DNA of 64,000 nt from Bretschneidera sinensis (GCA_023935145.1 CM043702.1:109030088-109094087); one strand, 5' to 3'. Positions 1 through 11,963 are shown, counted from the first letter of the stretch. Notes: generated from the letters alone by a model not told the origin. Numbers and translations: made by a program.

Positions 1-47
1 TTAAGCAACTCCTCAAAGCATGGTTGCCATAATTTCTTAATAAATCC

Positions 48-640
48 CTACGACTTATCAAAAACATCAACAACATTAGCGGCATGGGGATAAATGGCAA
101 AATCATCAAAATCAAAATTATTAAGAAGGAATTCCAAAGAGTTAGAATTATCTTTAATGTACTCATCCTCTAAAATAAGCTCATCGATCATGTAAGTGTC
201 GAAACACTCATCCTCTTCATGTGGCTGCCTTGAGACTCGAAAAACATTCACCTCTAGAGTCATATTTCCAAATGATAATGTCATTAAGCCATTCCAATAA
301 TTAATGAGGCCATTAGCGGTGGCAAGGAATGGTCTTCCAAGTATCAAAGGAATTTTTGACTCCGTATTCACAATAGAAATGGTATCTAACACCAAAAAGT
401 CAACGGGATAATAGAATTTATCAATTTGCAATAAAACATCTTCCACAATAACTCTTGGTTTTCTTAACGATCTATCCACTAGTTGGAGTACCATAAAAGT
501 TAGTTTGATCTCACCTAGACCGAGTTGCAAGTAAATGGAGTATGGCAAGAGGTTCACACTAGCCTCCAAATCTAGCAATGCTTAGCCACAAGCTTTGTTT
601 TCAATTTAGCAAGCCACCGTAGGACAGCCCGAATCTTTAT
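48..640 (-). pseudogene. Aspartic protease of element A, active-site glycine altered
   Basis: A 176-codon frame (48-578) is preceded by in-family sequence (PPKYKDSGCPTVAC) after stops. The family's active-site motif D-L-G-A-S is seen here as DLEASVNLLPYS, a glycine-to-glutamate change. The second protease landmark ILGRPFLATA is intact. In the family this enzyme cuts the Gag-Pol polyprotein. The glycine change and the upstream stops suggest the copy is inactive. After a stop at about 48 the same frame continues toward base 1 (FIKKLWQPCFEEL), so pol continues off the window. Confidence 0.8.
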
Positions 641-869
641 ACTTGGGCGGTGTCTTGTTATCAATTACCACACTTGCTTGCTTTGTTAAGAATGTCGTCT
701 TCTTCACATTGTGCCTCTTCTTGAGTGTGCATAGATCCTTAATGACCTTAGCATAGTTGGGAACCTATTTTATGACATAAAGAAGAGGAAGGTTAATTTT
801 AAGTTGCTGAAGTTGTTCAAGAATCTCACCTTTTAATGCTGAATTTCTCTCCATAGGTTTGGGGAGTGC

Positions 870-2455
870 TTAAGGGAAAGGCACCGGTAAAGAATCACTA
901 TAGGCATCTTGTTCCTTGGGGGCTTCATCCTTGTTGCTTATGGTGTTAGGAATCAAGTTTGATGGTAGAGTGGGTCCATCAATTTTCTTACTGCTGCGAG
1001 TAATCATGGCATTAACATCTTTAACATTTTGATTGTCAAGATTGAAGGTTTGCGCCATATGTTGTCCCCTTGGATTAGGTTGTGGCTATGAAGGAAAATG
1101 ACCTTGCTCTTGAACCGTCAATAAACTAGTCAACTTGGTGAGTTGGCTTTTTATCACCTTTTGTTCCTCTTTGATCCCTTGTTGCTCCTCTAGCAACCAT
1201 TGATTTATCTTGCCTTGATCTTCCACACTCTTGGCATGTACTTGCATAAATGACTTAAAAACATCTTGCAAAGGAAAGGATTTTTGTTGTGCATTAGATG
1301 AAGTTGCTTCCGGTCTCCATTGGGTACTAGAGTGGGTAGAAGGTTGCTTCCAGTCTCCATTGGTGATTCTTCCAACCGGGATTGAAGGTGTTAGAGTAAG
1401 GTGAGTATGTTTTCTTAAAGGGTATACCTAAAGGATTACACTCTTCCTTCATCTCAAAATAGGTTGGACAATCCCTAGGTACATGATCTAACCCATTACA
1501 CATAAAACAAGGTTCGTGGGACTCTACCCTAGCAACTGGTTCGGGGGCTCTAGCATCCTTGGTTTTTAAAACTTCAATTTCCTTAGTTAGGACCTCTAAA
1601 CGAGCTTTAAAGCTATCCTCTTCCTTAAGTTGATAAATTCCAGCGGTTTGATTTCTCTTAGTACTTTCTATGGCATTCGGTCCCGTCTAAGTGTGGGCTT
1701 TTTCCGATAAGTCATCTAGAAAATCTATGGCTTGGTCGGGATCTTTCTGAAGAAAATCTTGATTACACATCATTTCTATGAATTGTCTTTCCCTGCTTAG
1801 AAGTCCATCATAGAAATAGCTAACTACCCGCCAACTCTCATACCCGTGGTGTGGACAAGAATTCAAAAGGTCTTTGAAACGTTCCTAAACTTGATATAAG
1901 ATTTCACTCTCTTTTTGTGCAAAGTTTGAGATTTGTCGCTTGAGGTTATTGGTCTTATGGGTTGGGAAATGCTTTTGGAAGAAGACTTGGGTCATCTCAT
2001 CCTAACTACCTATAGACCTAGGCCTCAACGAGTACAGCCAAACCTTGGCCTTTTCCTTAAGTAAAAAGAGAAAAAACCTAAGTTTGATGGTGTTTACCAT
2101 ATCAGCCCTACTTTGAAAGGTTGCTATTACTTCCTCAAATTCCCTAATATGGACTTAAAGGTTTTCATTCTCAAACCCATGGAAGGTTGATAGCAATTGG
2201 ATCATGCCCAGCTTAAACTCAGATTGTTGAACATTAGGGGGGAACATGATATCAGATGGTGTGACCATTCGGCTAGGGTGCAAGTAATCCTTAAGTGTCC
2301 TAGCAACATTCTCATTTTGATTGTCGGCCATGTTAACAAAATTCTCATTTGGGTGTGCACTATGATTTGATCTAGGTGAGCTTTCACTATCGGACGTGGA
2401 AGGAGAGAGTAACTCTATTTCGGGTTTTTTAATGAATCTACCTCGCGCATCTCTC
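870..2455 (-). pseudogene. gag of element A (retrotransposon capsid-like), degenerate
   Basis: Read on the minus strand from about 2455, the frame gives RGRFIKKPEIELL, then an ATG at 2331 with MADNQNENVARTLKDYL. A capsid-like core with WRVVSYFYDGL and a CCHC zinc knuckle (CFMCNGLDHVPRDCP) near 1480-1515 follow. The tail has NPGWKNHQW, an Athila/Tat-like gag feature, and a late stretch QGHFPSQPQPNPRGQ at about 1060-1100. The core is interrupted by stops near 2160, 2000, 1885 and 1690. In the family, Gag packages the RNA in cytoplasmic particles. The product here would be truncated, so I treat it as a pseudogene. There is no alternative reading: the zinc knuckle and core order are clear. Confidence 0.8.
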
Positions 2456-2593
2456 AGTCTACCATTACACCAAAGGAATTAGAAGGGAAACGAATAAAAC
2501 AAAAACAAAAATAGAAAATTAAAACAAGAGCAAAGAACAATATTATGGTATTGTCTCAAAAGTTGACAATCTTCCTTGTACTTAAGTGCGTTT

Positions 2594-2610
2594 CCCCGGC
2601 GACGGTGCCA
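2594..2610 (-). promoter_or_regulatory. Primer binding site of element A (tRNA-Asp type)
   Basis: The minus strand reads TGGCACCGTCGCCGGGG directly after the LTR. The family's usual site is TGGCGCCGTTGCCGGGG, complementary to the 3' end of tRNA-Asp, so there are two mismatches. It would prime minus-strand cDNA synthesis and fixes the element's orientation as minus. Confidence 0.8.
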
Positions 2611-2615
2611 AAATT

Positions 2616-3876
2616 TGATTACGCTCAAACTAACATGCGACTATTGTGTATAGCTGAGGTGTCGATCCCACGAGGAAAGAGAACTACAAGAGAAAGTGTA
2701 AACCTTAACACCAAACAATAAAATTCAAATAAGAAAATATGAGTTTTACAAATGAATTTATATAAGAGAGTTGTGAAAATATGATGAAGAATTCAATAAA
2801 GAGATAACAAAGTTCCAGGAATCCTTCCTAAGTTCGTTGCCTTATTCCTATCTTGACTCAATTATTTTATCTCAATTGCTAGTTTCACATCCCAAACAAG
2901 CAATTTGTAAATATTCAATCAAAGCACATAAATACCCTAATGTAATTGCTACAAATTACTCTTTAATTCCAATTCAAACACACAAGATCTATCTTATAAA
3001 TTATTAAGAAGAGACTATATTTCAATAATAATACCGCAGTAATAGACAAACCTATAAGATAAACTACCGAAATCAATCATATCTAACAACTTTGACATAA
3101 GAAAAGCTTGACTAGACTTATATGGAGGAGAAAGATGCAATCACCGGATTAAGAGTAAATCCTCTCCTTCTTACTTAATCAAAGAGTAAATCTTAAACAA
3201 TGTTTAATAATCAATCCATACAACTGAATCAAGGATAGATATGAGAACAACTACACCTAGGAATTCATCCTTTTGCCTTGCTTGGAGTTTAGTTAAACAT
3301 GGGGCTCATGCTTGATCACCTTAAGGAAGAAGAATATGGTAGCTCTCTTAATTCCTAGCCTCCTTTTCAGTAAACCCTAAGTGTTCTATTAATACCCCAG
3401 AAGGTTCAAGGGTATTTTTGGATCAAGAAATGTCATTAAAGCCCTCATAAGGTTGTGAAACAGAAACAAGGAAATCGCACCCGCGTCACGGCACAGCTGT
3501 AGAAACGCTCCTGCGCCGCTATGAAAACCTTACCTCGCCGCGGCGCAACCCTTGGTCCTTGCTTTTTAATTATTCTGGTGGTCGCGTCGCAAACCATGTC
3601 TCACCTAGGCATGGAACCCTAAAAATGGGTTTCTCTTCATTTTGTCCTTCCGAAACCATTCCTTCACTCCGACATGTATAGAATCTTCGTGCTTTAAGAA
3701 ATGTTAGCTTTTCCATCTATTTTAAACCCAAAATACCTTAAAATGCATTGAAATAAATCAATATACCAAGAATGACAGTTGAGAATTATTAAGGCATAAA
3801 TGTGTAATTCAGCCCTAAATCAACCCTAAATGCTAACAAATAAATATTATTAAGATGCATTTTATGACTCTCATCA
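2616..3876 (-). repeat. 5' LTR of element A
   Basis: On the minus strand the repeat begins TGATGAGAGTCAT at 3876 and ends ATCA at 2616, five bases before the primer binding site. Its length (1261 bp) is close to the 1230 bp of B's 5' LTR. It begins inside the 3' LTR of element B, which is cut off exactly at this border, with TACAT as a possible target-site copy at 3877-3881. The partner LTR is outside the window. Confidence 0.75.
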
Positions 3877-4430
3877 ATGTAGGATTTAAGCCTTCACATG
3901 CCCTTCAAAACTTCTGCCCACACTGAAATCCCACACAGCTTGACCTTTGTCTACTAAAACTGCCATAACTTTCTCTAGAAAAATCATATTTACGAGCCGT
4001 AAAATTCTCAGAAAATAGACATCTGTATCTTCCAAGCATATATGGTTCATCTGCTAGTTCTTCCTGAATCATTACAGTTTAGTTCGCAAAAATCACTTCT
4101 ACCACGCTGAAATCACGCATAGCCTGATCTTTGTCTACTAAAACTTCCATAACTTTCTCTAGAAAAATCATATTTATGAGCTGTAAAATTCCCCATAAAA
4201 TAGACACCCGGATCTTTCCAAATATATATGGCTCATCTTTTGGTTCTCCCTGAATCAATTCAGTTTGATCCGCAAAAATGACTGATCTGTGCGGGCAATT
4301 CTGGCAATTTAGTGAAACTCTTTTCCAAGTGCTTGTAAACCTTTAAAAAAAAAACATCTCAAAGTAACAAATTCATAAGCTAACAAATATAAATTAAGGG
4401 GCCAAATTATGCAATATTTGGCACTCATCA
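3877..4430 (-). repeat. 3' LTR of element B, truncated, with an internal 184-bp tandem duplication
   Basis: Begins TGATGAGTGCCAAATATTG on the minus strand at 4430 and matches the start of the LTR at 8647. A block containing CTGAAATC, TTTGTCTACTAAAAC and CGCAAAAAT occurs twice, at about 3923 and again at about 4107. It occurs only once in B's 5' LTR (about 8317-8490). The remainder of the LTR is missing, replaced by the start of the LTR of element A. Confidence 0.75.
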
Positions 4431-4443
4431 AATACCCCCAAAC
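4431..4443 (-). promoter_or_regulatory. Polypurine tract of element B
   Basis: The minus strand reads GTTTGGGGGTATT immediately before the 3' LTR start TGATGAG. This is the usual Athila/Tat plus-strand priming site. Confidence 0.7.
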
Positions 4444-4954
4444 TTACATTTTGCTAATCCCTTAGCAAAACAAAATAAAAAAAAACTAAATGAAAAACAA
4501 AGAACACAAAGATAAATCCATCATTCATGGTGTCCAAAAATTTAATAAGCACACAAAACCATGATATTCATTCATGAACAAGCTTAAAATATAAATCCTT
4601 TTTCGCAATGAATAGAAATTTTAAAATCTAATTACTTACAAAAGGCAGGCTAAGGCATCATAAGTCTAATTCAGTGTAAAGTTAATTAGTATATAAAGAT
4701 GAGGCTTCCAAATAACTTCAATGTGCAATGTCTCCATGTCTCAAGATTCACAAAACTTCTTATCAGAATGAACAATGATGTTATAATTTTATTTTCTTCT
4801 CTCTTTTATTATAAGGCTCTGCTATGTTTAGTTCCCTTAAGCTTTCTAATTAACCCATGTAGCGAGTGTTGAGTCAATGACTCCCAAACTAGATGGTTTT
4901 AGAGCATTCGGTGTAAAGACACCCCTTAAGACTTACTAACTCGAGTAAAACAGG

Positions 4955-5980
4955 CTACGAAACTAAACTGGTCTTAATACTACCAAGCAAAATTCTCACC
5001 TTGTCTAAAGTAGAACTAAAATACACGTTGTCCTTGAAAGATAAAGACTGGAAAACAAAACAAAAAAATACTAGAAATAAACAGTAATAAGAAATACGTA
5101 AAATAATAAAAACATAAAGGATATGTTGTGGGGTGCCTCCCATGAGCGTTAAGTTTAATGTTTTCAGCCAAACGCAACAATAGTGATCGTGCCTAGCCAA
5201 GTGCTCCACCATCTGATCAATAAATGGGAGTGAAAAATGATCCTTCATTATAGCAGTATTCAACTTATGATAGCCTAGACACACTCTCCATCCTGACTGA
5301 ACACGAGTTGGCACCAACTTGTCGTCCTTATTCTTCACTACCGTCAATCCAGCCCGCTTGGGCACGACATGAATTGGGCTCACCCACTTGCTATCAGAGA
5401 TTGGATAAATGATCCCTGCATCCAACAGCTTTATCACTTTAGTCCTCACAACCTCTTGCATAGCTAGGTTGAGCCTTCTTTGTGGCTTCCTCGATGGCTT
5501 GGCATTCTCCTCCAAATGTATCTTTTGCATCATAACCGAGGGGCTGATCCCCTTGATATCCTTAATAGTCCAACCGATAGCTTCCTTGTGCTCTCTTAAA
5601 ACGTCCAATAATTTCTCCTCTTGAGCATAAACCAAATCTAAAGCTATAATCATAGGCAAAGAATCTACTAGACCTAGGAACTTATACTTAAGATTGTCCG
5701 GTAAAGGCTTAAGTTCCTTCTTGGGGGGTTCAAGTGCTGCGGTCTCCTCCCTCTCACTGCTCTCCCGAGGAGCAGACTCCAAAATAGCATTCACTTGCTC
5801 AAGTAACTTATCCAAATCCAAATCCTCTCCAAACTGAGCAAAGCATGCCTCCAAGGGGTCCTCAATTCTTGATTCATCTATAGTCTCCTTCGTCTCACTA
5901 CTCTCCCAAGGAGCAAGCTCCAAAATGGCATTCATTTGCTCAAGTAACTTATCCAACCCCAAATCCTCTCCAAACTAAGC
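4955..5980 (-). pseudogene. N-terminal reverse transcriptase segment of element B joined to post-pol sequence
   Basis: The 335-codon frame starts with a low-complexity acidic part holding a 47-residue block twice (LDKLLEQ.NAILE..P.ESSE). The family's pre-RT and RT start follow: LKPLPDNLKYKFLG, REHKEAIGWTIKDIKGISP, PQRRLNLAMQEVVR, GIIYPISDSKWVSPIHVVPK, and WRVCLGYHKLNTA where the family has DYRKLN. After HDHYCC the RT sequence stops and runs into CATGGGAGGCACCCC, which in these elements lies after pol. The catalytic YVDD region, RNase H and integrase are therefore deleted. No function is expected. Confidence 0.8.
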
Positions 5981-6198
5981 AAAGCATGCCTCCAAAATAT
6001 CCTCAGACTTCCCTCTTTTCTTGGGCAATTGTAATCTCTCATGGTAAGGCACTTTAGGTACAAACGACCTAGGAGGATCCTTAACAGTAGGAGTGGCTGT
6101 AGATGGCTCAGCATCTCTCTTCTCCTTGTTGCCACTTTCTTGCCCTTGCTGCATAGCAGGGTTTTCTTATACTCGATTGTCCACTTGTCTCCCAGACC

Positions 6199-7140
6199 TC
6201 AATGTGACAATCGATTGCACTTGTTCCTCCACATGCGTAGGAGTTGATGAATTTCCAACCATAAACTATCCCTTCGGGTTGGGCATGGGTTGACTGGGGA
6301 ATTTCTCTTCTCTCTTTCACCTAAGTGACTTGCGATTTGACCCATTTGACTCTCTAGCTTGGCAATCACTTGGGTGTTTACTACTGTAGCACTCCTCACC
6401 TCACTGATGGATTGGCCGATCATCTTCATGAACTCCTTGAGGGTGTCCTCTAAAGACTATGAAACTGACGCTGGCACTTAAGTGGGAGCTTGGTAAGCAG
6501 GTGATGGTGCTGGATGGGTTGAGCGACCATGACTTGGAACTGGTGGGGGAAATCCGGGAGGGTATTGATTGTGAGCATGATGAGGGGCTCCTCCCTGATT
6601 CATCAGTTGGTTCTGCTTCCATGAAAAATTAGGGTGGTTCCACCACCTTGGATTGTAAGTCTCAAAGTATGATCCATTTGATTGCTTCTGATAGTCATTG
6701 AAAGTGTTCACTTGTTTTATGGGATACTCGAAAAAAGTCGGCATAGATGGACAATTCTATGCTAAATGTATAGGACTAGCAAAGATGGAACAACTATCAA
6801 CATTGAATGTATTGGCTGCATTGATGGACTGGCCGGTCATCTTTATGAAATCCTTGAGGGTGTCCTCCAATGATTGTGGCTTTAGATCAAAATAGGTAGC
6901 ATTGGTTGGTGGCAACACTAAACAAGAAGGGGAGTTAGTTGCAATGGGTGCGAACAAATCCCTAAGGGATGTAGTGAAGTCCACGTTCCAAGCTCTAGGT
7001 TGCTCTACATTCTCCAGTTGATTTGTATTCCTTAAATTGCCCCCAATCTTAGTCGTCTCTTTCTCAACAAGTGCTCTATTATTTCTCCTAAAAGTTCTTT
7101 CTGTTTCGGGATCTAAATATATCAACTCTAAGTTCAAGGA
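6199..7140 (-). pseudogene. gag remnants of element B
   Basis: The start LIYLDPETERTFRRNNRALVEK is typical of Athila-type gag. It soon jumps (near LPPTNATYFDLKPQ) to the far C-terminal part, so the capsid core is deleted. A damaged zinc knuckle (DSCSIFASPIHLA, stop, NCPS) is followed by VNTFNDYQ, YNPRWWNHPNFSW and a proline-rich tail. A block SLEDTLK.F.KM.GQSI occurs twice (about 6820-6870 and 6405-6455), and ends with IAKLESQMGQIASHL. Frames shift between the pieces. There is no intact product. Confidence 0.75.
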
Positions 7141-7394
7141 ACTCCAACCAAGCATACACCACACAAAAAAGCAATAAAATAAACTAACTAACAGAAACAA
7201 AAGAATAAAATAAAATAAATACAAAAACAAAAAACACAATACTCACAAAATGGGCCAACAAAAATTGGCAAATTTTTTTTTATTCTTTATAGGCAAAAAT
7301 TGCCAAAAGAAAAATGAATAAAAAATGCTAACTAAACTAGTAGAAAAATAAAATCAATTCAGACAAAAAATTAATTTTCACAAACAAAACAATT

Positions 7395-7411
7395 CCCCGG
7401 CAACTGCACCA
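7395..7411 (-). promoter_or_regulatory. Primer binding site of element B (tRNA-Asp type)
   Basis: The minus strand reads TGGTGCAGTTGCCGGGG, two mismatches from the tRNA-Asp complement used by Athila/Tat elements. It sits just inside the 5' LTR. Confidence 0.75.
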
Positions 7412-7417
7412 AAACCT

Positions 7418-8647
7418 TGTTGTGAGTTTTAAATTTCTCGCAAGCGCACGAGTCATTTGCAATATAGTGTGTGCAAGTGCGAGGTCGAATCCATAGGGAA
7501 TTGCGTCGTGAAAATATATTTTTATCTAAACTAAACTATTTTAGCCTAGTTCCAAATTATGAATTGTATCTTGCAAAAAAAATATAAACTTGAACTAAAT
7601 TGAGTTGAAAGAAATGATAAAAATACTAAAGTTTCTGAATCCACCCCACCAAAGTAAATCATATATTTTCATGTTCTGTATAAAAGTAATCTATCAAATA
7701 ATTCCATGAATCCACCATTATACAAATCACAGAAAATACCCTAATTCAACCAAATCATCCAATGTATCCCTTTAGAATCACAATAGATATCCAATTTACG
7801 TTGGATGATCCGCCGTATCCCGCAGATGAAACATAAGGAATATCTAATTTGAACAATTTAAACACAATCAATCATAAGAATTTACTCAAACAATTGAAAC
7901 AAAACATTAATACTAAAAATATCAGAATTGTAGGAGCATATCTGAAAATATTATGCCAAACAGTGGCGAGGCTTCATCTTCAACATTAGATGAAGGTTTT
8001 AGCTTCTCATGATTATGAAACTAAATTTCACAATTAAAGTGCTAAACATAAAACTTTAAACTCAAAAGAAATAAATTAAAACTGACTACACATTGAGAGA
8101 AATTCCACTCGTACCTGTTGTGCGGTGCTTCCCCTCTTGGTAGCGAAGCCTTGGAGATCCCCCAGATTGCTCGCAGAAGTCCTCCGGATTTGCACATTTT
8201 TTTATGAAGTGAAATGGGGCTTTTATAGGGGAACTCCGTGAGTGAAATGTGTTTCCAATTCGATGTGAGATTTGAGATTTAAGCCTTAACATGCTCTTCA
8301 AAACTTCTGGCCATGCTGAAATCCCGCACAGCTTGACCTTTGTCTACTAAAACTGCCATAAATTTCTCTCGAAAAATCATATATACAAGCCATAAAATTC
8401 ACCAGAAAATAGACATCCGGATCTTTCCAAGCATATATGGCTCATCTTTTGGTTCTTCTTGAATAAATATAGTTTAATCCGCAAAAATGACTGAACTGTA
8501 CGGGCAATTCTGGCAATTTAGTGAAACTCTTTTCCAAGTGCTTGTAAACCTGTAAAACAACGAAAAAAAAACAACTCAAAGGAACAAATTCCTAAGCTAA
8601 CAAATGTAAATTAAGGGGCCAAAATATGCAATATTCAGCACTCATCA
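7418..8647 (-). repeat. 5' LTR of element B
   Basis: Begins TGATGAGTGCTGAATATTG at 8647 on the minus strand and ends ACAACA near 7418, before the primer site. It shares about 330 bp with the LTR at 4430-3877. The two then cannot be compared further because the left copy is truncated. Confidence 0.75.
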
Positions 8648-8703
8648 AAGACCACAGAATCACCCAATAGCTGGATGAAGATTGATGAGTGTACTATCCC
8701 TTT

Positions 8704-8964
8704 TGTTAAGGTCGAGAGTATTTCACACGGTAGGAGATCACTCGAACGTGGGCTCGATATATATGGATGGACACAGAAAGATATTAAACAAACTAGTGTT
8801 TGTGTATTGCTAACTGCATAGTGATACAGTATTAGGAGCTCATATTTATAGGGTACAAGAGTGTCTTAGTAGGACAAGAGTTTCCTATTTATACAAGAGT
8901 GCCGTAGTAGGACAAGACCAGAGTTTCCTAATATTATTTATATTAGGAATATATACATTTAACA
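8704..8964 (-). repeat. 3' LTR of copia element D
   Basis: The 261-bp repeat has perfect 6-bp terminal inverted repeats (TGTTAA...TTAACA). On the minus strand it follows a polypurine tract TTAAGGGGG (8965-8973), placing it 3' of the pol fragment at 8975-10750. A candidate target-site copy CCTTT lies at 8699-8703. The 5' LTR is missing. The 56 bp between 8648 and 8703 are short unassigned spacer. Confidence 0.8.
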
Positions 8965-8974
8965 CCCCCTTAAT

Positions 8975-10750
8975 CCAAATGGGGTAGAACCACAAAGAGA
9001 TTGTTTTTATGGTAAAGAAATCGGGGTGAAGACAACCTTTTTGTGAATATATCAGCAAGCTGAGCATAAGCGGGAATATAGCGAATCCAAACATTTCCTT
9101 GGGCTAGTTTTTCACGAACTAAATGAAAATCTATCTCAATGTGCTTGGTGCAAGCATAAAAAACTGGATTAGTGGCAAAATAAGTGGCACCAATGTTATC
9201 ACAATACACTCGAACTGCACTATTCAAGAACACATCTAAATCATAGAGAAGCTGAAGAATCCAAGGAAACTGGCCTAATTTGCATCTGCATAACAAGAAA
9301 GAGAGAAATCCTTGGTGGAAGCAAAACGTAAACCATGATTAGTAGTTCCATATAAATTTCAAAAAATGCATTTGACAAGCTGAAAATGAGCCATGCGAAA
9401 AGCATGCAAAAACTGACTAGCCAAATTAACAGCATACGCAATATCAGGTCGAGTCATGGTTAAATATTATAGACTTCTAACCATACTCCTATATTCAGAA
9501 GGATCTGCTAGTGGTGCACCCTCAAAGTAGCGAAGGTGTGGATTTGAGAAGGAAGAGGATTTTTAATAGGTTTTGCTGATGACATATAAAATTTAAGTAA
9601 AAGGTCCATGGTATATTTAGTTTGAGAGAGAAATAAGCTAGTGGGGTGACAGAAAACTTCAATGCCAAGGAAATAATGAAGATCACCAAGATCCTTCATA
9701 GCAAACTGGTTAGATAAAGTGTGTATAAAGTTAAAGTAAGGTGGTGTTATTTCCTGTGAGGATAATGCCATCAATATACAAAAGTAAAATAAGAAAAATC
9801 ATGCGAGGACTTTAGAACAAACATAAAAGTGTCAGCCCGACTATAGAAAAAACTAAGAGAAAGAAGAAATTAACTGAAGTGCTAAAACCAAGCCCTAGTA
9901 GCTTATTTCAGACCATAGATAACTTTGCATAATTTAAAAAAATGAGAGGGATAAATGTTATCAACAAAACAATGAGGTTGTTTCGTGTACACAACTTCAT
10001 TAAGATAACCATAACATCCAGTTGTCTAATCACCCAAGCATGTGAAATGGCTAAAGATAAAAAAGTGCTATAGTAGTAGGTTTAACAACTAGGCTAAAGG
10101 TTCTATGATAGTCAATACCTGGTTGTTGGTGGAATCCCTAAGTGACCAACCTTGCTTTGTAACGCTCCACAAACCCATCAGCCCGATATTTAATCTTGTA
10201 AATCCACTTACACCTAACTAAATTTTTTATTAGATCATATGGAACCAGATCCTAAGTGTGGTTAGTTAAAAGAGCATTAAATTCTTCAGCCATAGTTGAC
10301 CGCCATTCGGGATTTTTATTTGCTTGAGAAAAACAAGTTGGTTCAATTGGCAGGGTAGTAATGGAAAGAGAGAGTAAAGTTTTGGGTTTACGGATTCCAA
10401 CCTTAGAACGAGTGATAATTGGATGACAAGAGGCATTTATGGATGGTGGAGGAATAATAGTGGTAAAGGGAGCGACCTCTTTAGTAGAGGGAAGGACAGT
10501 AGGACTGGAGGAAGATGAGGTCGATGCTAAAGTGTTAGGTTAAGGCAGCAAAGCAAAAGGGGTTGGTTCTGGGGATGAGGAGTTGGTGTGTACAGTAGAG
10601 GCCACAAGTGAAGAGCTTGAAGCTAGAGGTGGCAAAGCAAGAGGTGCTGGTAATGGGGTTGAAAAGAGACTAGAAAGAGGTGTGGGGAAAGACATAGGAG
10701 ACGACGAGAAAGGTTAATGTAAAGGTCCTACAATGGTAAGTACATGAGGA
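8975..10750 (-). pseudogene. Copia RT and RNase H of element D, degenerate
   Basis: From 10750 downward the minus strand gives a serine/proline-rich linker, then NPEWRSTMAEEFNALLTNHT, CKWIYKIKYRADGFVERYKARLV and QLDVYGYLNE. After frameshifts come MKDLGDLHYFLGIEVF and LFLSQTKYTMDLLLKF (frame 9774-9508). RNase H motifs YCDNIGATYFATNPVF, HIEIDFHLVREK and QLADIFTKRLS (9296-8970) close the ORF. These are the standard copia RVT_2 and RNase H landmarks. Several stops interrupt them. Confidence 0.8.
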
Positions 10751-10755
10751 TGAGT

Positions 10756-11908
10756 TGTTGATCCGTATTTGATTTTAATAATGAAAAAACACTACTTAAA
10801 TTGCACTAATAGTTTTAACTAAATGTTTAAGTGGTAAAAGCATTCAGTACAGAAACAAGATGCAAGAACACAACACGATTAGACACCAAAAGAAGATAAA
10901 AGATCTAGAATAGGCACTAAGGTAATTGAATCACATTGTAAATCTCTAAAATTCAATTATTCAGCTTGATATATGGTTCAATTTACAAAAGCTTTAACAA
11001 AACTAAAATAAAAAAATGTTTTGTAAGTTAAAAACTATTTTGAAACAAAAACTGGGTTTAAGGACAACCTAGTCGACTAGGAAAAGAGATAGTAAGTTCC
11101 CAGTTGACTGGTAATAGGACCCAATCAACTGGTAACTTAACCAGTCGACTGGTCCTATGATCCAGTCGACTAGTACTTTCCCCAAGCCTAAAAGTGAACC
11201 TTTTTTCACTTGACCCAGTCGACTGGTATAAGGACCTAGTCGATTGGTAATTCGAAAGTATGACCGTTTGAGACGCGGGGCTTGAGCATTTAATGCTCTA
11301 AACCTACCAAATCAATTTCTAATGACCATATAAGTCGAAGGCTATAAAAACCCTATTGAATGAGCATTTAAAAACATGAGATAACACATTCAATTTATAC
11401 AATAGCTCATTAACTATCAAAAGCTTTGAAAAATTTATTATGAGCTATTCTTTAAGCTTGTTCTTGAAAGAGAGATATTCTTCATTTGTAAAAGTATTCA
11501 TTGCTATCTCTCTACCATTTACTTTATAGTTAAATATCATTTATTGTAAAGAGAAAGAGTTGGTGTAACTCTTAGAGTGTTTAGGATTAAATATTTCTTT
11601 GTAATTTCCGTGAGGAAGAGATTGTTTGTAAGGTTTGTGCAACACCTGTGAAGTTGCTCAATTAACGATTACTGGATTACTTCAAGGAGGTTCCTTAAAT
11701 AGGGTGGATATAGGGTCGGAGAGATTTCGATATTGTCGAACCACTATAAATGGAGTTTGCACATTCTCTTCCTCAACTCTTTTATTTTCAAGCATATTAT
11801 CTGATTGTGTGCCTAGCTTATTAAACTGTTTTAAAAGCTTGCAAGTTAATTCGCAAAAAGTTTTTAAAACCCATTTCACCCCCTTTTGGGTTTGAACCTC
11901 GGTTTACA
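10756..11908 (+). repeat. 5' LTR of element C, containing palindrome copies
   Basis: 1153 bp, TGTTGATCC...GGTTTACA. About seven copies of CCAGTCGACTGG or variants lie at about 11065-11255. Compared with the 3' LTR it has about 110 bp extra near 10875-10990 and several more palindrome copies, so the LTRs have diverged by deletions as well as substitutions. Confidence 0.85.
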
Positions 11909-11910
11909 AT

Positions 11911-11922
11911 TGGTATCAGAGC
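11911..11922 (+). promoter_or_regulatory. Primer binding site of element C (initiator tRNA-Met)
   Basis: TGGTATCAGAGC two bases after the LTR end, the standard copia primer site. Confidence 0.9.
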
Positions 11923-11963
11923 TTTGTACTCAATTTCAAGCTTAAAATCTTTGAGTTGATCCG

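Larger units (their letters stand above)
1..2615 (-). mobile_element. Element A: Athila/Tat-type Ty3/gypsy internal region (runs off the left edge)
   Basis: Read on the minus strand this stretch follows the LTR at 2616-3876. It contains, in order, a primer binding site, a gag region and the start of an aspartic protease, and then leaves the window. The gag and protease match the layout of plant Athila/Tat elements, where one polyprotein carries gag, PR, RT, RNase H and integrase. The reading frame is broken by several stops, so this copy cannot make an intact polyprotein. RT and integrase, if present, lie to the left of base 1. Confidence 0.85.
3877..8647 (-). mobile_element. Element B: deletion derivative of an Athila/Tat gypsy element
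   Basis: On the minus strand the order is 5' LTR (8647-7418), primer site (7411-7395), gag remnants, an RT start, a post-pol tail, polypurine tract (4443-4431) and a 3' LTR cut short at 3877. Protease, most of RT, RNase H and integrase are missing. The two LTRs share their first 300 bp or so almost base for base apart from a duplication. B would depend on another element's enzymes for movement. Confidence 0.85.

Noticed and set aside
11635..11895. 86-codon frame, also seen at 20644-20922
   Set aside because: Lies in the two LTRs of element C; it persists only because the LTRs are copies of each other.
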